A stretch of DNA of 46,519 nucleotides from positions 1 to 46,519 of IMG/VR virus record IMGVR_UViG_3300013102_000800; one strand, 5' to 3'. The position numbers and the translations under genes are program-made. The notes beneath the pieces are model-generated. The model was not told the DNA's origin, did no database searches, and worked only from the letters and a program-made list of their open reading frames with translations. The stretch is from a virus. This document shows, piece by piece, positions 40,055 to 46,519 of the stretch; position 1 is the first letter of the stretch; each line of letters begins with the position of its first letter.

Positions 40055-40368
40055 CCGCCTTCACCAGGGTTTCCCGCGTGCTAGCCACCACTGAGGAATG
40101 GAGCTTGTGGTTCGAGTGTCCAGGCTGCGAGATGGTGCATAGGATTATGCATGGTCCGGGTCCAGAGCCGCGCTGGGGATGGAACGGAAATCTGGAAAGC
40201 CCGACGTTCACCCCTTCAGTTCTAGTGCGCTATTCATGGTCCGACAGGGATCGGGTGTGCCACTCGTTCGTAATCGACGGCCGCATTCAGTTTCTTAGCG
40301 ACTGCACGCACGCACTGGCCGGGCAGACAGTGGATCTGCCTGCTTGGGAGGACGAGCAATGCCAGTAA
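40051..40368 (+). CDS. DUF6527 family protein
   Basis: 105 residues starting in the ATGA overlap with the endolysin. SLWFECPGCEMVHRIMHGPGPEPRWGWNGNLESPTFTPSVLVRYSW..CHSFVIDGRIQFLSDCTHALAGQTVDLPAW has the CxxC and Cys/His placement of DUF6527, which is commonly found in phage lysis regions. Possible metal-binding protein. Function unknown. Confidence 0.75.
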   Translation: MTAFTRVSRVLATTEEWSLWFECPGCEMVHRIMHGPGPEPRWGWNGNLESPTFTPSVLVRYSWSDRDRVCHSFVIDGRIQFLSDCTHALAGQTVDLPAWEDEQCQ

Positions 40369-40883
40369 AGATTCCGTGGAAATTGATCGGCGTGTTGGCG
40401 CTGGCTCTGGTCTCCGCCGGCAGCGCCTGGCGAGTTCAGGACTGGCGCTATGGCAAGCGGCTCGCCGAACAGGCTGGGCTGCATCAGGATGACCTGACCG
40501 CCATCAGCAACGCGGCCGCCGTCCAGGTGCGCGCCGATCAAGACAAGCGCCTGGCGCTCGAGCAGCGGCTGGTTGACAGCGATCAAACCCACCACAAGGA
40601 ACTGACAGATGCTCAAACGAAACAAGATCGCGTGCGTGACAGCCTTGCTACTGCTGAGCTCCGGCTGTCAGTCCTTCTCGACGCCACGGATCCAGCCAGT
40701 GGCTGTTCAATGTCAGCCGGTACCGAAACCGTCGGCGTGGTTCATGGAGGAACGCGCGCCCGACTTGACCCAGCGCATGCTCAACGAATTGTCGCCATCA
40801 CCGACGCCGGCGATCAGGGACTGATTGCGCTGAAGGCGTGCCAGGCATACGTCAGAGAGATTTCCGCTCCCGCTTCTCCATGA
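40359..40883 (+). CDS. Rz: Rz-type inner-membrane spanin
   Basis: 174 residues: an N-terminal signal-anchor helix (LIGVLALALVSAGSAW) and a long periplasmic helical part (LAEQAGLHQDDLTAISNAAAVQVRADQDKRLALEQRLVDSDQTHHKELTDAQTKQD). It spans the periplasm with Rz1 to fuse the membranes at lysis. Start at 40359, GGGAGG six bases upstream. Rz1 is nested in another frame, as in many phages. Confidence 0.85.
   Translation: MPVKIPWKLIGVLALALVSAGSAWRVQDWRYGKRLAEQAGLHQDDLTAISNAAAVQVRADQDKRLALEQRLVDSDQTHHKELTDAQTKQDRVRDSLATAELRLSVLLDATDPASGCSMSAGTETVGVVHGGTRARLDPAHAQRIVAITDAGDQGLIALKACQAYVREISAPASP
40609..40824 (+). CDS. Rz1: Rz1 outer-membrane spanin lipoprotein, nested in Rz
   Basis: 71 residues entirely inside Rz in the +1 frame. 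A signal peptide (MLKRNKIACVTALLLLSSGC) ends in a lipobox LSSGC, so Cys20 should be lipidated. The mature part is Pro-rich (QPVAVQCQPVPKPSAW), as in Rz1 proteins. Together with Rz it completes outer-membrane disruption. Confidence 0.9.
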   Translation: MLKRNKIACVTALLLLSSGCQSFSTPRIQPVAVQCQPVPKPSAWFMEERAPDLTQRMLNELSPSPTPAIRD

Positions 40884-41196
40884 GCAACCTCTGGTTTTCT
40901 CTAAACAGGTGATCTCGCTGGTCGGCTATCAGCTGGAGGCTGTAAGCCTTACTGGATAGTTCAGAATGCTCTTCTTTAAGGCGGTTCAACTCAGCTCGTA
41001 GCTGATCCCGCTCCTGGGACACGTCGGCATGCATCTGCACCAAGCCGAAGATGTCTTCGCGGGCTTTGCGCAATTGCAAGGTCAGTTCCTGCACCTCGTT
41101 TTCGGTCACGCGCAGGAAGTAGCGACAGGTCTCCAGTTCAGTCGGGCAGCCAAGCCAGTCGCTGGTGTCTTCGATTTCGAGGGGATCCACGGTCAT
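40852..41196 (-). CDS. Coiled-coil protein under a LexA box
   Basis: 114 residues. After a short acidic N-terminus (DPLEIEDTSDWLGCPTELETCRYF), nearly all of it is a heptad coiled coil (about 30-110; VQELTLQLRKAREDIFGLVQMHADVSQERDQLRAELNRLKEEHSELSS). A near-perfect LexA site lies 13 bases before its ATG, so it should be silent until DNA damage, independent of the phage repressor. AAGG is nearly against the ATG, so the mRNA may be short-leadered. The 3' end overlaps that of Rz by 32 bases. Could be an antirepressor or an SOS-responsive host-modulating protein. Confidence 0.65.
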   Translation of the reverse strand: MTVDPLEIEDTSDWLGCPTELETCRYFLRVTENEVQELTLQLRKAREDIFGLVQMHADVSQERDQLRAELNRLKEEHSELSSKAYSLQLIADQRDHLFRENQRLLMEKRERKSL

Positions 41197-41208
41197 GCCT
41201 TATCGATA

Positions 41209-41224
41209 CTGTTTAGATATACAG
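41209..41224. promoter_or_regulatory. LexA (SOS) box
   Basis: CTGT-TTAGATAT-ACAG, matching the LexA consensus CTGT-N8-ACAG exactly and flanked by TA on both sides. It overlaps the promoter region of the minus-strand gene starting at 41196. Confidence 0.8.
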
Positions 41225-41276
41225 TAATCGAGGCGATGCGGTTGGGCGAGGGGGAAGCGACGAACTGTTACCCCTG

Positions 41277-41486
41277 TCACTCCGGCGTCATGAGCACCGC
41301 GAGTGTCATCTTGATGAACTCCTCGTTACGGTCGATTGCCTCCAGGGCGCTGCGCACGTTATCGGCAACCTCGGCGGATCCTCGCTGCTCGACCCATATA
41401 GTCAGCTCCATGATGGCAGCCTCGAGGGCGAGTTGGTTCTCGTTGATTTTGAAGAGCAGGGAAGGGAGCAGGTCTGAATTGGGCAT
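41277..41486 (-). CDS. Hypothetical small helical protein
   Basis: 69 residues, all helical: FKINENQLALEAAIMELTIWVEQRGSAEVADNVRSALEAIDRNEEFIKMTLAVLM. GGAGG eight bases before the ATG. No family recognised. It is the last prophage gene before attR; the 200 bases to the attachment site contain no gene. Confidence 0.65.
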   Translation of the reverse strand: MPNSDLLPSLLFKINENQLALEAAIMELTIWVEQRGSAEVADNVRSALEAIDRNEEFIKMTLAVLMTPE

Positions 41487-41691
41487 TGTGATTTCCTCCG
41501 TGAAAGAGGAGAGGGTAGCAGGAAATTTTTAAAGGGGATTTACAAGCTGGCAGAACGCCAAGGAAGGGGTACTACTGTAGGAATATACAACGCTAAGTTA
41601 TTGATTCTTATAGGGCTATGTGGCTGTTTTTCACCTCCATAAAAAACGCTGTTTATCATTATGGATCAATAGCTTGCATGGGTTTCGTGGT

Positions 41692-41740
41692 CACCTTGAC
41701 ATGGTGGGGGTCGTTGGTTCGAGTCCAATCGCGCCTACCA
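41692..41740 (+). other. attR: 3' part of tRNA-Val(GAC)
   Basis: The sequence from the anticodon stem-loop (CACC-TTGACAT-GGTGG, anticodon GAC) through the T arm (GTTGG-TTCGAGT-CCAAT) and acceptor 3' strand CGCGCCT to A-CCA matches bacterial tRNA-Val(GAC), but the 5' half is missing and the first stem base has changed. It is therefore the duplicated 49-base end left by integration; the complete gene should be left of the window. Confidence 0.85.
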
Positions 41741-41770
41741 AACAAAATCCGCTCTGCTGGGCGGTCTAGA

Positions 41771-41800
41771 AGGGCTCACCGAAAGGTGGGCCCTTTTTTG
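41771..41800 (+). terminator. Terminator downstream of the tRNA fragment
   Basis: Ten-pair stem AGGGCTCACC/GGTGGGCCCT with a GAAA tetraloop and a T-run. Probably the native terminator of the tRNA gene or part of an older element's left end. Confidence 0.85.
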
Positions 41801-41827
41801 TTGTCTGTGATTAGCAAAACTCTCACC

Positions 41828-41857
41828 TCGGAGCGCCAATTTGGCGCCCATCTCCTG
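41828..41857 (-). pseudogene. Relic resembling an integrase 3' end
   Basis: These 30 bases match 25 of 30 with the last codons of the integrase gene (1-30 of the window) in the same orientation relative to the tRNA, but the stop codon has become CGA and similarity ends beyond. Likely the remaining tail of an integrase from an earlier element at the same tRNA. The match is short, so chance is not excluded. Confidence 0.45.
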
Positions 41858-41972
41858 ACAGCGCATGCGCGTGACGCTGCGTTGGATCTGCTTTTTGTTT
41901 CGCGTCCCTCACCACTGAATCATTAGGCAGACTCATGGTCCTATCGCCGACCTTTGCATTTAGGACGTTCAA

Positions 41973-42221
41973 ATGAAGCGTGCAGTAATAATGTTCCTGG
42001 CCATCTCTGGCTCTCTTCTATTAAGCGGCTGCGGTCCTCACTGGGATGACGGGGAAAGGTACGGTCGGGATCGGGGCTATGATCATGGTCGTGGATACGA
42101 CCGTGGGTATGACGGAGACGAGGACGATGATCGAGGGCGTGGGCGCAGATATGAGCGTCGCGATAATGATCAGGGATATGACCGCGACCACCGTCGCGAT
42201 CGTGATGACAGAGACGACTAG
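41973..42221 (+). CDS. Small Arg/Asp/Gly-rich lipoprotein
   Basis: 82 residues. A signal peptide (MKRAVIMFLAISGSLLLSGC) with lipobox LSGC is followed by a disordered tail of repeated RGYD and RDRD-type units (GRDRGYDHGRGYDRGYDGDEDDDRGRGRRYERRDNDQGYDRDHRRDRDDRDD). AGGA seven bases before the ATG. Host envelope protein, unknown role; the charged repeats could bind surface polymers or metal. Confidence 0.75.
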   Translation: MKRAVIMFLAISGSLLLSGCGPHWDDGERYGRDRGYDHGRGYDRGYDGDEDDDRGRGRRYERRDNDQGYDRDHRRDRDDRDD

Positions 42222-42300
42222 TCAGCGCTGATTTCTCTTTCGGGGTTCCCTTCGGCCAGCTTCCCGCTATGCCTCGCTACAAAAGTTAATCTGTGAAATT

Positions 42301-42335
42301 CCCAGGTCCGCCAGTGGCGGCGGCCTGGGTTTGTT
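42301..42335 (+). terminator. Host terminator
   Basis: Outer stem CCCAGG/CCTGGG with inner CCGCC/GGCGG and a three-base loop, followed by TTTGTT. It lies between the lipoprotein gene and the convergent PL7 gene. Confidence 0.7.
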
Positions 42336-42398
42336 GCTGCTCTGATTCCAAGTCAGGCGCGTGGTGTTGGTTAATCGCAATCGCCCGCGATGGCGATG

Positions 42399-43073
42399 TC
42401 AGGCATGAGTGATGGACAGGTCACTGATGACGCAGATCGAGCCGTCTTCCGGGTCGGTGCTTTCGGAGTAATCAATCTGGTTGTACACACCGCCGTGGAA
42501 GGCGAGTGTTTTCGTGTCCCAGGTGTTATCGAGATGCAAGATTGCGGAAGTGGATTTGGCGCCGTTACAGCTCGCCGAGACTGAAACGGCGCCGCTCGAA
42601 TTGGCGTGAATGCTGATATTGAAAAGTGCGCCGAGTGGCACGTTCTCCAACACTGTCGAATTGACCGGATCGTCTTGCAGGTAACTCGAACGGAACCCCA
42701 TTACGATTTTGCCTTTGTTCCAGAACACCTTTACAGGAGGTCGTTCTGAGTCCTTCACGTGAATCTGGGCGATCACAACCTTCTGCAGCGAGTTGACCTT
42801 GGTCACTCGCATCTCCTGACGGTTCCAGTGATCCGTAGCGCTGGAGAACAGCCAGTAACCGGGTTCCTTCCATTCGCACCGGGTGCGTTTCGTGCTTTTG
42901 CTGGATGCGCCGAGCGTCGGCGCGGTCATCTGCAGCGAGCCATCGGGCTGCATCGAGACGACGTCCGGGCATTCGATCAGTGCACGCCAGCCAATGATCT
43001 CAAGCGCTATCGGGTTGGTCTCGGAGATAGGGAGCGGGGTGGCGATGGTGAAGTTGGTGATGTCTACAGTCAT
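42399..43073 (-). CDS. Polysaccharide lyase family 7 (alginate lyase-like)
   Basis: 224 residues, single PL7 jelly-roll domain. The three catalytic strands are recognisable: RTRCEW (64-69, variant of R-T/S-E), QIH (103-105, catalytic His/Gln pair) and HGGVYNQ (193-199, variant of YFKxGxYxQ with the catalytic Tyr). It should cleave alginate or related uronate chains by beta-elimination. No signal peptide is visible, so location is unclear. GAGG eight bases before the ATG. Host gene; Pseudomonas make alginate. Confidence 0.8.
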   Translation of the reverse strand: MTVDITNFTIATPLPISETNPIALEIIGWRALIECPDVVSMQPDGSLQMTAPTLGASSKSTKRTRCEWKEPGYWLFSSATDHWNRQEMRVTKVNSLQKVVIAQIHVKDSERPPVKVFWNKGKIVMGFRSSYLQDDPVNSTVLENVPLGALFNISIHANSSGAVSVSASCNGAKSTSAILHLDNTWDTKTLAFHGGVYNQIDYSESTDPEDGSICVISDLSITHA

Positions 43074-43330
43074 GGTTTGTGCCTCATTCCGTTGATATTG
43101 CCTTGCTCAGTTGAGCCTCTCGTTTGATGCAGGCCTACATCCCACTGCTCGCTCATTGAATGGGCAGAAGTGATGCTTTCCAGTCAGCTGCTTCTGGCGT
43201 GGGCCAGAGTTGCGCTGGCTTGAGGTAAACTTATCATCTACAGATATTGCGTCAATGCATATTGGTAAACAAAAAGGTAAATAAAATGCGGTTGTTGGTA
43301 AATAACTGATCCCGTTGGTTTTTCTCAAGA
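43074..43330. other. Intergenic region upstream of the PL7 gene
   Basis: No gene. Four GGTAAA direct repeats (43224, 43264, 43276, 43297) stand in the AT-rich part 150-225 bases before the lyase start. They may be binding sites of a regulator of the lyase, or relics. Confidence 0.35.
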
Positions 43331-43332
43331 CG

Positions 43333-43358
43333 AAAAAAAGCCCGCGGTTGGCGGGCTT
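43333..43358 (-). terminator. Terminator of the S24-repressor gene group
   Basis: Stem AAGCCCGC/GCGGGCTT (43338-43345 with 43351-43358) with an A-run giving U-run on the minus strand; ends the leftward transcript of the genes at 43434-44761. Confidence 0.75.
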
Positions 43359-43433
43359 CGTTGGCCAGGTATTAATGGCTACGTGGGGTCGACGGGGGAG
43401 CGGGTTTTTCATCTGTAAACGTGGCAGGGCACT

Positions 43434-43694
43434 TCACTTGTGCGCTCGTTCTGCCCGCACAGTCCTCCCAGCCTTAACTTCATCCGCGTGTAGACGAATC
43501 TTTTCTTTCTGAGCCTCCAAAAGCGCGCAGATCCTCATTAGCGCCATGGATTCATCGCGCGATTTGTTGTCGCTGGCCATGTTGGTCAGCTCAACCACTG
43601 TCCAGCCGATGACGGCGCTAGCATCTTCAAGATCGTAAAACAGCTCTTGCTGAGCTGTCCTGGGGCCGTCGAGCCCTTGCATCAGATCTGCCAT
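43434..43694 (-). CDS. Hypothetical helical protein
   Basis: 86 residues, helical, with acidic N-terminus (QQELFYDLEDASAVIGWTVVELTNMASDNKSRDESMALMRICALLEAQKEKIRLHAD) and a basic tail. The style resembles small phage or island proteins located behind repressors. Last gene before the terminator. Function unknown. Confidence 0.6.
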   Translation of the reverse strand: MADLMQGLDGPRTAQQELFYDLEDASAVIGWTVVELTNMASDNKSRDESMALMRICALLEAQKEKIRLHADEVKAGRTVRAERAHK

Positions 43695-43743
43695 TTATTG
43701 TTCGTCCGCGAGCATTAGGTCTTCACTGGGTCCGTGGCAGTCT

Positions 43744-43950
43744 TCAATGAAGAGTCGCAACCCTGCGACTCTCCCCGATCCTGATTCGATCCAGCGCTCG
43801 GTTAAGCGCGTCCAGGGCATCGAGCAGGGCTTTCGCCTCAGCTTCCCGGCCATCTCCCCAAAGGCGTTCCGCCATTTTGTTCAGGGCTTGAATGGCGCGC
43901 TCAATTTCAGCAGCAGTCACTGCTTTGCTTTCATGCTTTATCTTCGGCAT
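43744..43950 (-). CDS. Hypothetical small helical protein
   Basis: 68 residues: KAVTAAEIERAIQALNKMAERLWGDGREAEAKALLDALDALNRALDRIRIG, two or three helices. GAGG eight bases before the ATG. It lies between the repressor gene and the last gene of this group and is probably cotranscribed. No family recognised. Confidence 0.6.
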   Translation of the reverse strand: MPKIKHESKAVTAAEIERAIQALNKMAERLWGDGREAEAKALLDALDALNRALDRIRIGESRRVATLH

Positions 43951-43990
43951 TCAGTAACCCTCTGCAGGGCATTATTCTGGCTTTCAATGG

Positions 43991-44761
43991 TTAGCGCGAG
44001 TACATCGCCCACCAGAACACGTGCCCAAGAATCGCAATGTGCTGCTCCTGGATCTGGGCAAAGGAATAATCCTCGTCCGGGTGTTCATCACGGTTGAAGC
44101 TGCGCAGGCGGATGCCAATGGGCAGGCGGTAAACCTGCTTGACGCGAAGCTGGCCGTTATGACTGATCGCATACATGTCGCCGTCGATGATGGCGCCGAG
44201 TGAGGTCTTGCCGACGTCGATACCCACGGTCGCGCCTTCACGCAACACGGGGAGCATACTGTTTCCCCTGACAACCACGCATTTCGCATTGCTGAACTGC
44301 ACGTTGTTGTGGCGAAGGTCTTTCTTGAAGAAACGAAGGCGAGAAGTGTTGCTTTCTTCGATGGCGAATCGGCCGGAGCCTGCTGCCAATTCCACTTCCT
44401 GAAGGAAGGGGACGTAAACTTCGTCATTATCGAGCGGGGTTTCGTCGTCCCATATCTCGATGTCTGACATGGCGACTTTGGGCACAATGCGCGGCGTCGC
44501 TGTGCTTGAGATTACCGCAGACTCGAGGTCGTCTTCACTCAATGGACGATCCAGCGATCCAGGCTCAAGCCCGCACTTCATTTCGAAGTCGCGCGCCATT
44601 TTCTCCCCGATGTTTCTGAGGTGCTCTGCCTTATCAGTGAATAGCCTTGAGATGTAGGACGGCTGCTTGTCCACCTTGGCGGCAAAATCAACATCTTTCC
44701 CACCGAAGTCGCGTTCGATGATTTGGCGGACCCGGGCTCTGCGTATGTCTTTGATTTCCAT
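43991..44761 (-). CDS. Second S24-family repressor (PrtR-like)
   Basis: 256 residues. An atypical helix-turn-helix in residues 8-60 (VDFAAKVDKQPSYISRLFTDKAEHLRNIG) and a C-terminal LexA-type domain with Ser168 (GNSM), Lys208 (RVKQV) and a probable cleavage site at LAAGSG (125-130, Ala-Gly). All catalytic parts are present. Such proteins control prophages and pyocins; here no such cluster follows, only two small genes, so it looks like the surviving control gene of a decayed element. A perfect palindrome at 44781-44796 sits 20 bases before its ATG. Confidence 0.8.
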   Translation of the reverse strand: MEIKDIRRARVRQIIERDFGGKDVDFAAKVDKQPSYISRLFTDKAEHLRNIGEKMARDFEMKCGLEPGSLDRPLSEDDLESAVISSTATPRIVPKVAMSDIEIWDDETPLDNDEVYVPFLQEVELAAGSGRFAIEESNTSRLRFFKKDLRHNNVQFSNAKCVVVRGNSMLPVLREGATVGIDVGKTSLGAIIDGDMYAISHNGQLRVKQVYRLPIGIRLRSFNRDEHPDEDYSFAQIQEQHIAILGHVFWWAMYSR

Positions 44762-44780
44762 CTTCCAATTAAAGCCTTTA

Positions 44781-44796
44781 TTTCCCTTCAGGGAAA
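44781..44796. promoter_or_regulatory. Candidate operator of the second repressor
   Basis: TTTCCC-TTCA-GGGAAA, perfect 6-4-6 inverted repeat between the repressor and the divergent small frame at 44828. The element GCCTTTA flanks it on both sides (44774 and 44799), giving a second level of repetition. Confidence 0.6.
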
Positions 44797-44827
44797 TTGC
44801 CTTTACTTGGTAAACATTCGAAATTCA

Positions 44828-45007
44828 ATGATTCTTGCCGAAAAAGCGCGCAAAGCCGTGGCTGGCCCGAAGAATCGAGCAGATTACTGGTTTGAAAAAG
44901 CAGGATTGATCATCAGTAATCTGCATGGGTACGGGCCAGTCGCGGCGGATGGGTTATCGATTAAAGCGTTCTACCAACGAGTACTGGGTTGTCGCTGTCA
45001 GCGTTAA
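44828..45007 (+). CDS. Divergent truncated early gene candidate
   Basis: 59-codon frame divergent from the repressor, [42 protein letters not shown]. It reads like a protein over the first ~40 residues, but its last third runs antisense through the end of aer. It sits where cro- or cII-type genes lie opposite a repressor, so it may be a gene cut short when the older element was deleted. No good ribosome-binding site is seen. Confidence 0.4.
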   Translation: MILAEKARKAVAGPKNRADYWFEKAGLIISNLHGYGPVAADGLSIKAFYQRVLGCRCQR

Positions 45008-46519
45008 CTCCTTGCTGAGTTGGGCAGAATGCCTGGCTTGCTCTGACGTCTGATCTGCAAGGCTGGCGATGGTGGTGATGTTGCGGCTGATTTCCTCTGC
45101 GACGGCGGTTTGCTCTTCGGTTGCCGCAGCTATCTGGGTTGTCATGTCAGTGATGTTGGCAACGGCTTCACTGATGCCAATCAGTGCTTTGTCTGCTTCC
45201 AGCACCCAGGTTACCCCCTCTTCAGCCTGGCGATGGCCGCTTTCCATCGTCTTCACAGCATTGTTGGAAGATGTTTGTAGCTTGGAGATCAGGCTGTGGA
45301 TCTGAGCCGTAGATTCAGTTGTGCGTTGTGCCAGTTGGCGCACTTCGTCTGCGACCACTGCGAAGCCCCGGCCCATATCTCCAGCACGTGCCGCTTCGAT
45401 TGCGGCATTGAGGGCTAACAAGTTGGTTTGATCGGCAATGCCTTTGATGACATCGACAACCGTCCCGATTTCGTTGCTGTCCTTGGCTAGCTGGGCAACG
45501 GTTTGCCCTGTCTCGCCGACCACGGCGGAGAGGCGTTGTATGGCTTCGCGGGTGTCCCGGGCAACGTCGCGACCACGGCTGGTCAGCACATTGGCCTCTT
45601 GAGTCGCATCGGCCGTGCGCTGGACGTGGCTTGCAACCTCTTGAGTGGTCGCCGCCATCTGATTGACGGCGGCCGATACCTGCTCGGTTTCGATTCGCTG
45701 GCGATCAAGTCCGCGGGAACTGTCGCTGGCGAGAGCGTCGGATCTGCCGGCCAGCCCGGTCAGTTGCTCTGCGGTGTCTTGCAGGCGCGTCAGGCAAGTC
45801 TTGAGGCGTGATGCCTGACTGACGAAAGCCGTTTCAAGTCGCCCGTGGTGACCTCGCTTGTCGCTATACATTTGTGCAATCAGTTGGTCGGAAGTGGAGG
45901 CCTCTGCCATGTCCAGCAAGTCCTGGGCGCCACGCTTTTGTCGGTGCGAAACCATCAGTCCTAGCGGCACCGATACCCCTACCGCAACTATTGTCGCCAT
46001 GGGAGTGCTGAGGAATAGACCTCCCAACGTACCCACTAAGCCCATCGTCAAAAACGGCAGCCAGTCCAGCAGGGCGGGTTGCCACTTATGACTGCCGGGG
46101 ATGGCGGACTTGCCCAGGCTAATTCGTTTGTAGAGCGCTTCGGCGCGGCGGATCTGCTCGATGCCTGGCTTTACTCTGACCGATTCATAACCAACAATCT
46201 GGCTGCCTTCAAAAATGGGCGTGACGTAGGCGTTGACCCAGTAGTGATCACCATTCCTGGAGCGATTCTTGACGATACCCATCCAGGGCTTGCCTTGCTT
46301 GAGGGCGGCCCACATGTGCGCAAAAATTGCGGAGGGCACATCCGGGTGACGAACGATGTTTTGAGGGGCGCCTATCAGATCAGCTTTGTTGAAGCCGCTG
46401 ATTTCCACGAAGGCATCATTGCAATAAGTAATGACGCCTCGCGAATCCGTGGTCGAGATGAGTTTCTGTTGAGGTCCAAGGCTGACCTCACGCTGTGTAA
46501 CGGGTTGATTATTTCTCAT
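44954..46519 (-). CDS. aer: Aerotaxis receptor Aer
   Basis: 521 residues, complete; the ATG is the last base triplet of the window. A PAS domain (about 15-115: [33 protein letters not shown]) should bind FAD and sense redox. A hydrophobic segment (about 148-200) anchors it, and the C-terminal signalling domain carries the hairpin tip ([41 protein letters not shown]) that contacts CheW and CheA. It steers swimming towards favourable oxygen. No methylation-dependent C-terminal pentapeptide. Host gene flanking the prophage. Confidence 0.95.
   Translation of the reverse strand: MRNNQPVTQREVSLGPQQKLISTTDSRGVITYCNDAFVEISGFNKADLIGAPQNIVRHPDVPSAIFAHMWAALKQGKPWMGIVKNRSRNGDHYWVNAYVTPIFEGSQIVGYESVRVKPGIEQIRRAEALYKRISLGKSAIPGSHKWQPALLDWLPFLTMGLVGTLGGLFLSTPMATIVAVGVSVPLGLMVSHRQKRGAQDLLDMAEASTSDQLIAQMYSDKRGHHGRLETAFVSQASRLKTCLTRLQDTAEQLTGLAGRSDALASDSSRGLDRQRIETEQVSAAVNQMAATTQEVASHVQRTADATQEANVLTSRGRDVARDTREAIQRLSAVVGETGQTVAQLAKDSNEIGTVVDVIKGIADQTNLLALNAAIEAARAGDMGRGFAVVADEVRQLAQRTTESTAQIHSLISKLQTSSNNAVKTMESGHRQAEEGVTWVLEADKALIGISEAVANITDMTTQIAAATEEQTAVAEEISRNITTIASLADQTSEQARHSAQLSKELTLTATTQYSLVERFNR

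Larger units (their letters stand above)
1..41740. mobile_element. Temperate prophage, lambda-type head and Mu-type contractile tail
   Basis: An essentially complete prophage runs from the integrase stop codon at the left edge to a tRNA-Val 3' fragment at 41692-41740. It has integration, immunity, replication, antitermination, packaging, head, tail and lysis modules in lambdoid order, with the early left arm on the minus strand and the rest mainly on the plus strand. The tail genes follow the Mu order L, M, 41, 42, N, P, 45-48, so the virion should be a myovirus. All core genes look intact, which suggests inducibility. The left boundary is inferred to lie a few tens of bases outside the window. 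Confidence 0.9.

Noticed and set aside
41574-41589. Second LexA-like site (CTGT-N8-ACAA)
   Set aside because: The CAG half is lost and no gene start lies close; probably chance in AT-rich DNA.
41618-41926. 102-codon frame across the tRNA fragment
   Set aside because: It reads through the tRNA remnant and its terminator hairpin; non-coding elements explain the sequence better.
1-46519. CRISPR arrays, insertion sequences, complete tRNA or rRNA genes, retron or diversity-generating elements
   Set aside because: No regular repeat-spacer pattern, transposase, reverse transcriptase, complete tRNA fold or rRNA sequence was seen; the only tRNA sequence is the attR fragment.

Overview
The window is almost entirely one temperate phage genome integrated in a Pseudomonas chromosome (probably the fluorescens/putida side of the genus). 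That assignment rests on the high GC, a PAS/methyl-accepting aerotaxis receptor of the Pseudomonas Aer type at the right edge, and a 3' fragment of a tRNA-Val(GAC) at about 41692-41740 that reads as the right attachment site (attR). The left attachment site and the intact tRNA should lie just left of base 1, next to the integrase stop codon.

Layout. 1-9431, minus strand: integrase, excisionase and a tightly overlapping string of small early genes, including an ASCH-domain protein, a DUF4406 protein and a stand-alone cytosine-5 DNA methyltransferase. It is interrupted at 6730-7377 by two plus-strand genes that look like an accessory cassette. 8492-9125 has no solid gene but holds a 17-bp perfect inverted repeat enclosing 130 nt, read here as a structured RNA. 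9432-12294 is the immunity region: a leftward promoter with operators and a boxA, a plus-strand small gene with a LexA-like box, a membrane-protein gene in the position that rex occupies in lambda, a self-cleaving CI-type repressor, and a three-operator rightward control region. 12295-18479, plus strand: cro, a CII-family regulator, a Rha/KilAC regulator, an O-like initiator carrying iterons inside its reading frame, a P-like helicase loader, nuclease-type nin genes, a second tyrosine recombinase and an antitermination Q-like gene. A textbook late promoter overlaps the Q stop codon and is followed by two tandem terminators.

18695-41196, late genes: holin-like membrane proteins, lambda-type head genes (Nu1/DUF1441, GpA, W, B-type portal, a prohead-protease/major-capsid fusion, DUF2190 decoration, FII-like joining), then a complete Mu-type contractile tail (sheath L, tube M, gp41 with a -1 frameshift, tape measure, N, P, gp45-gp48), a fibre and its partner. 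An acyltransferase gene lies antisense at 38307-39377, probably for lysogenic conversion of surface sugars. Then come a GH19 endolysin, a DUF6527 protein, and Rz with Rz1 nested inside it. The right end carries two minus-strand small genes, the first under a perfect-looking LexA box.

41741-46519, host flank: a terminator, a short relic resembling the end of an integrase, a small lipoprotein, a PL7 alginate-lyase-like enzyme, a three-gene leftward group headed by a second S24 repressor with its own palindromic operator (probably a relic of an older element), and the complete aer gene. Function calls are from recognisable motifs and gene order only; no database search was run.
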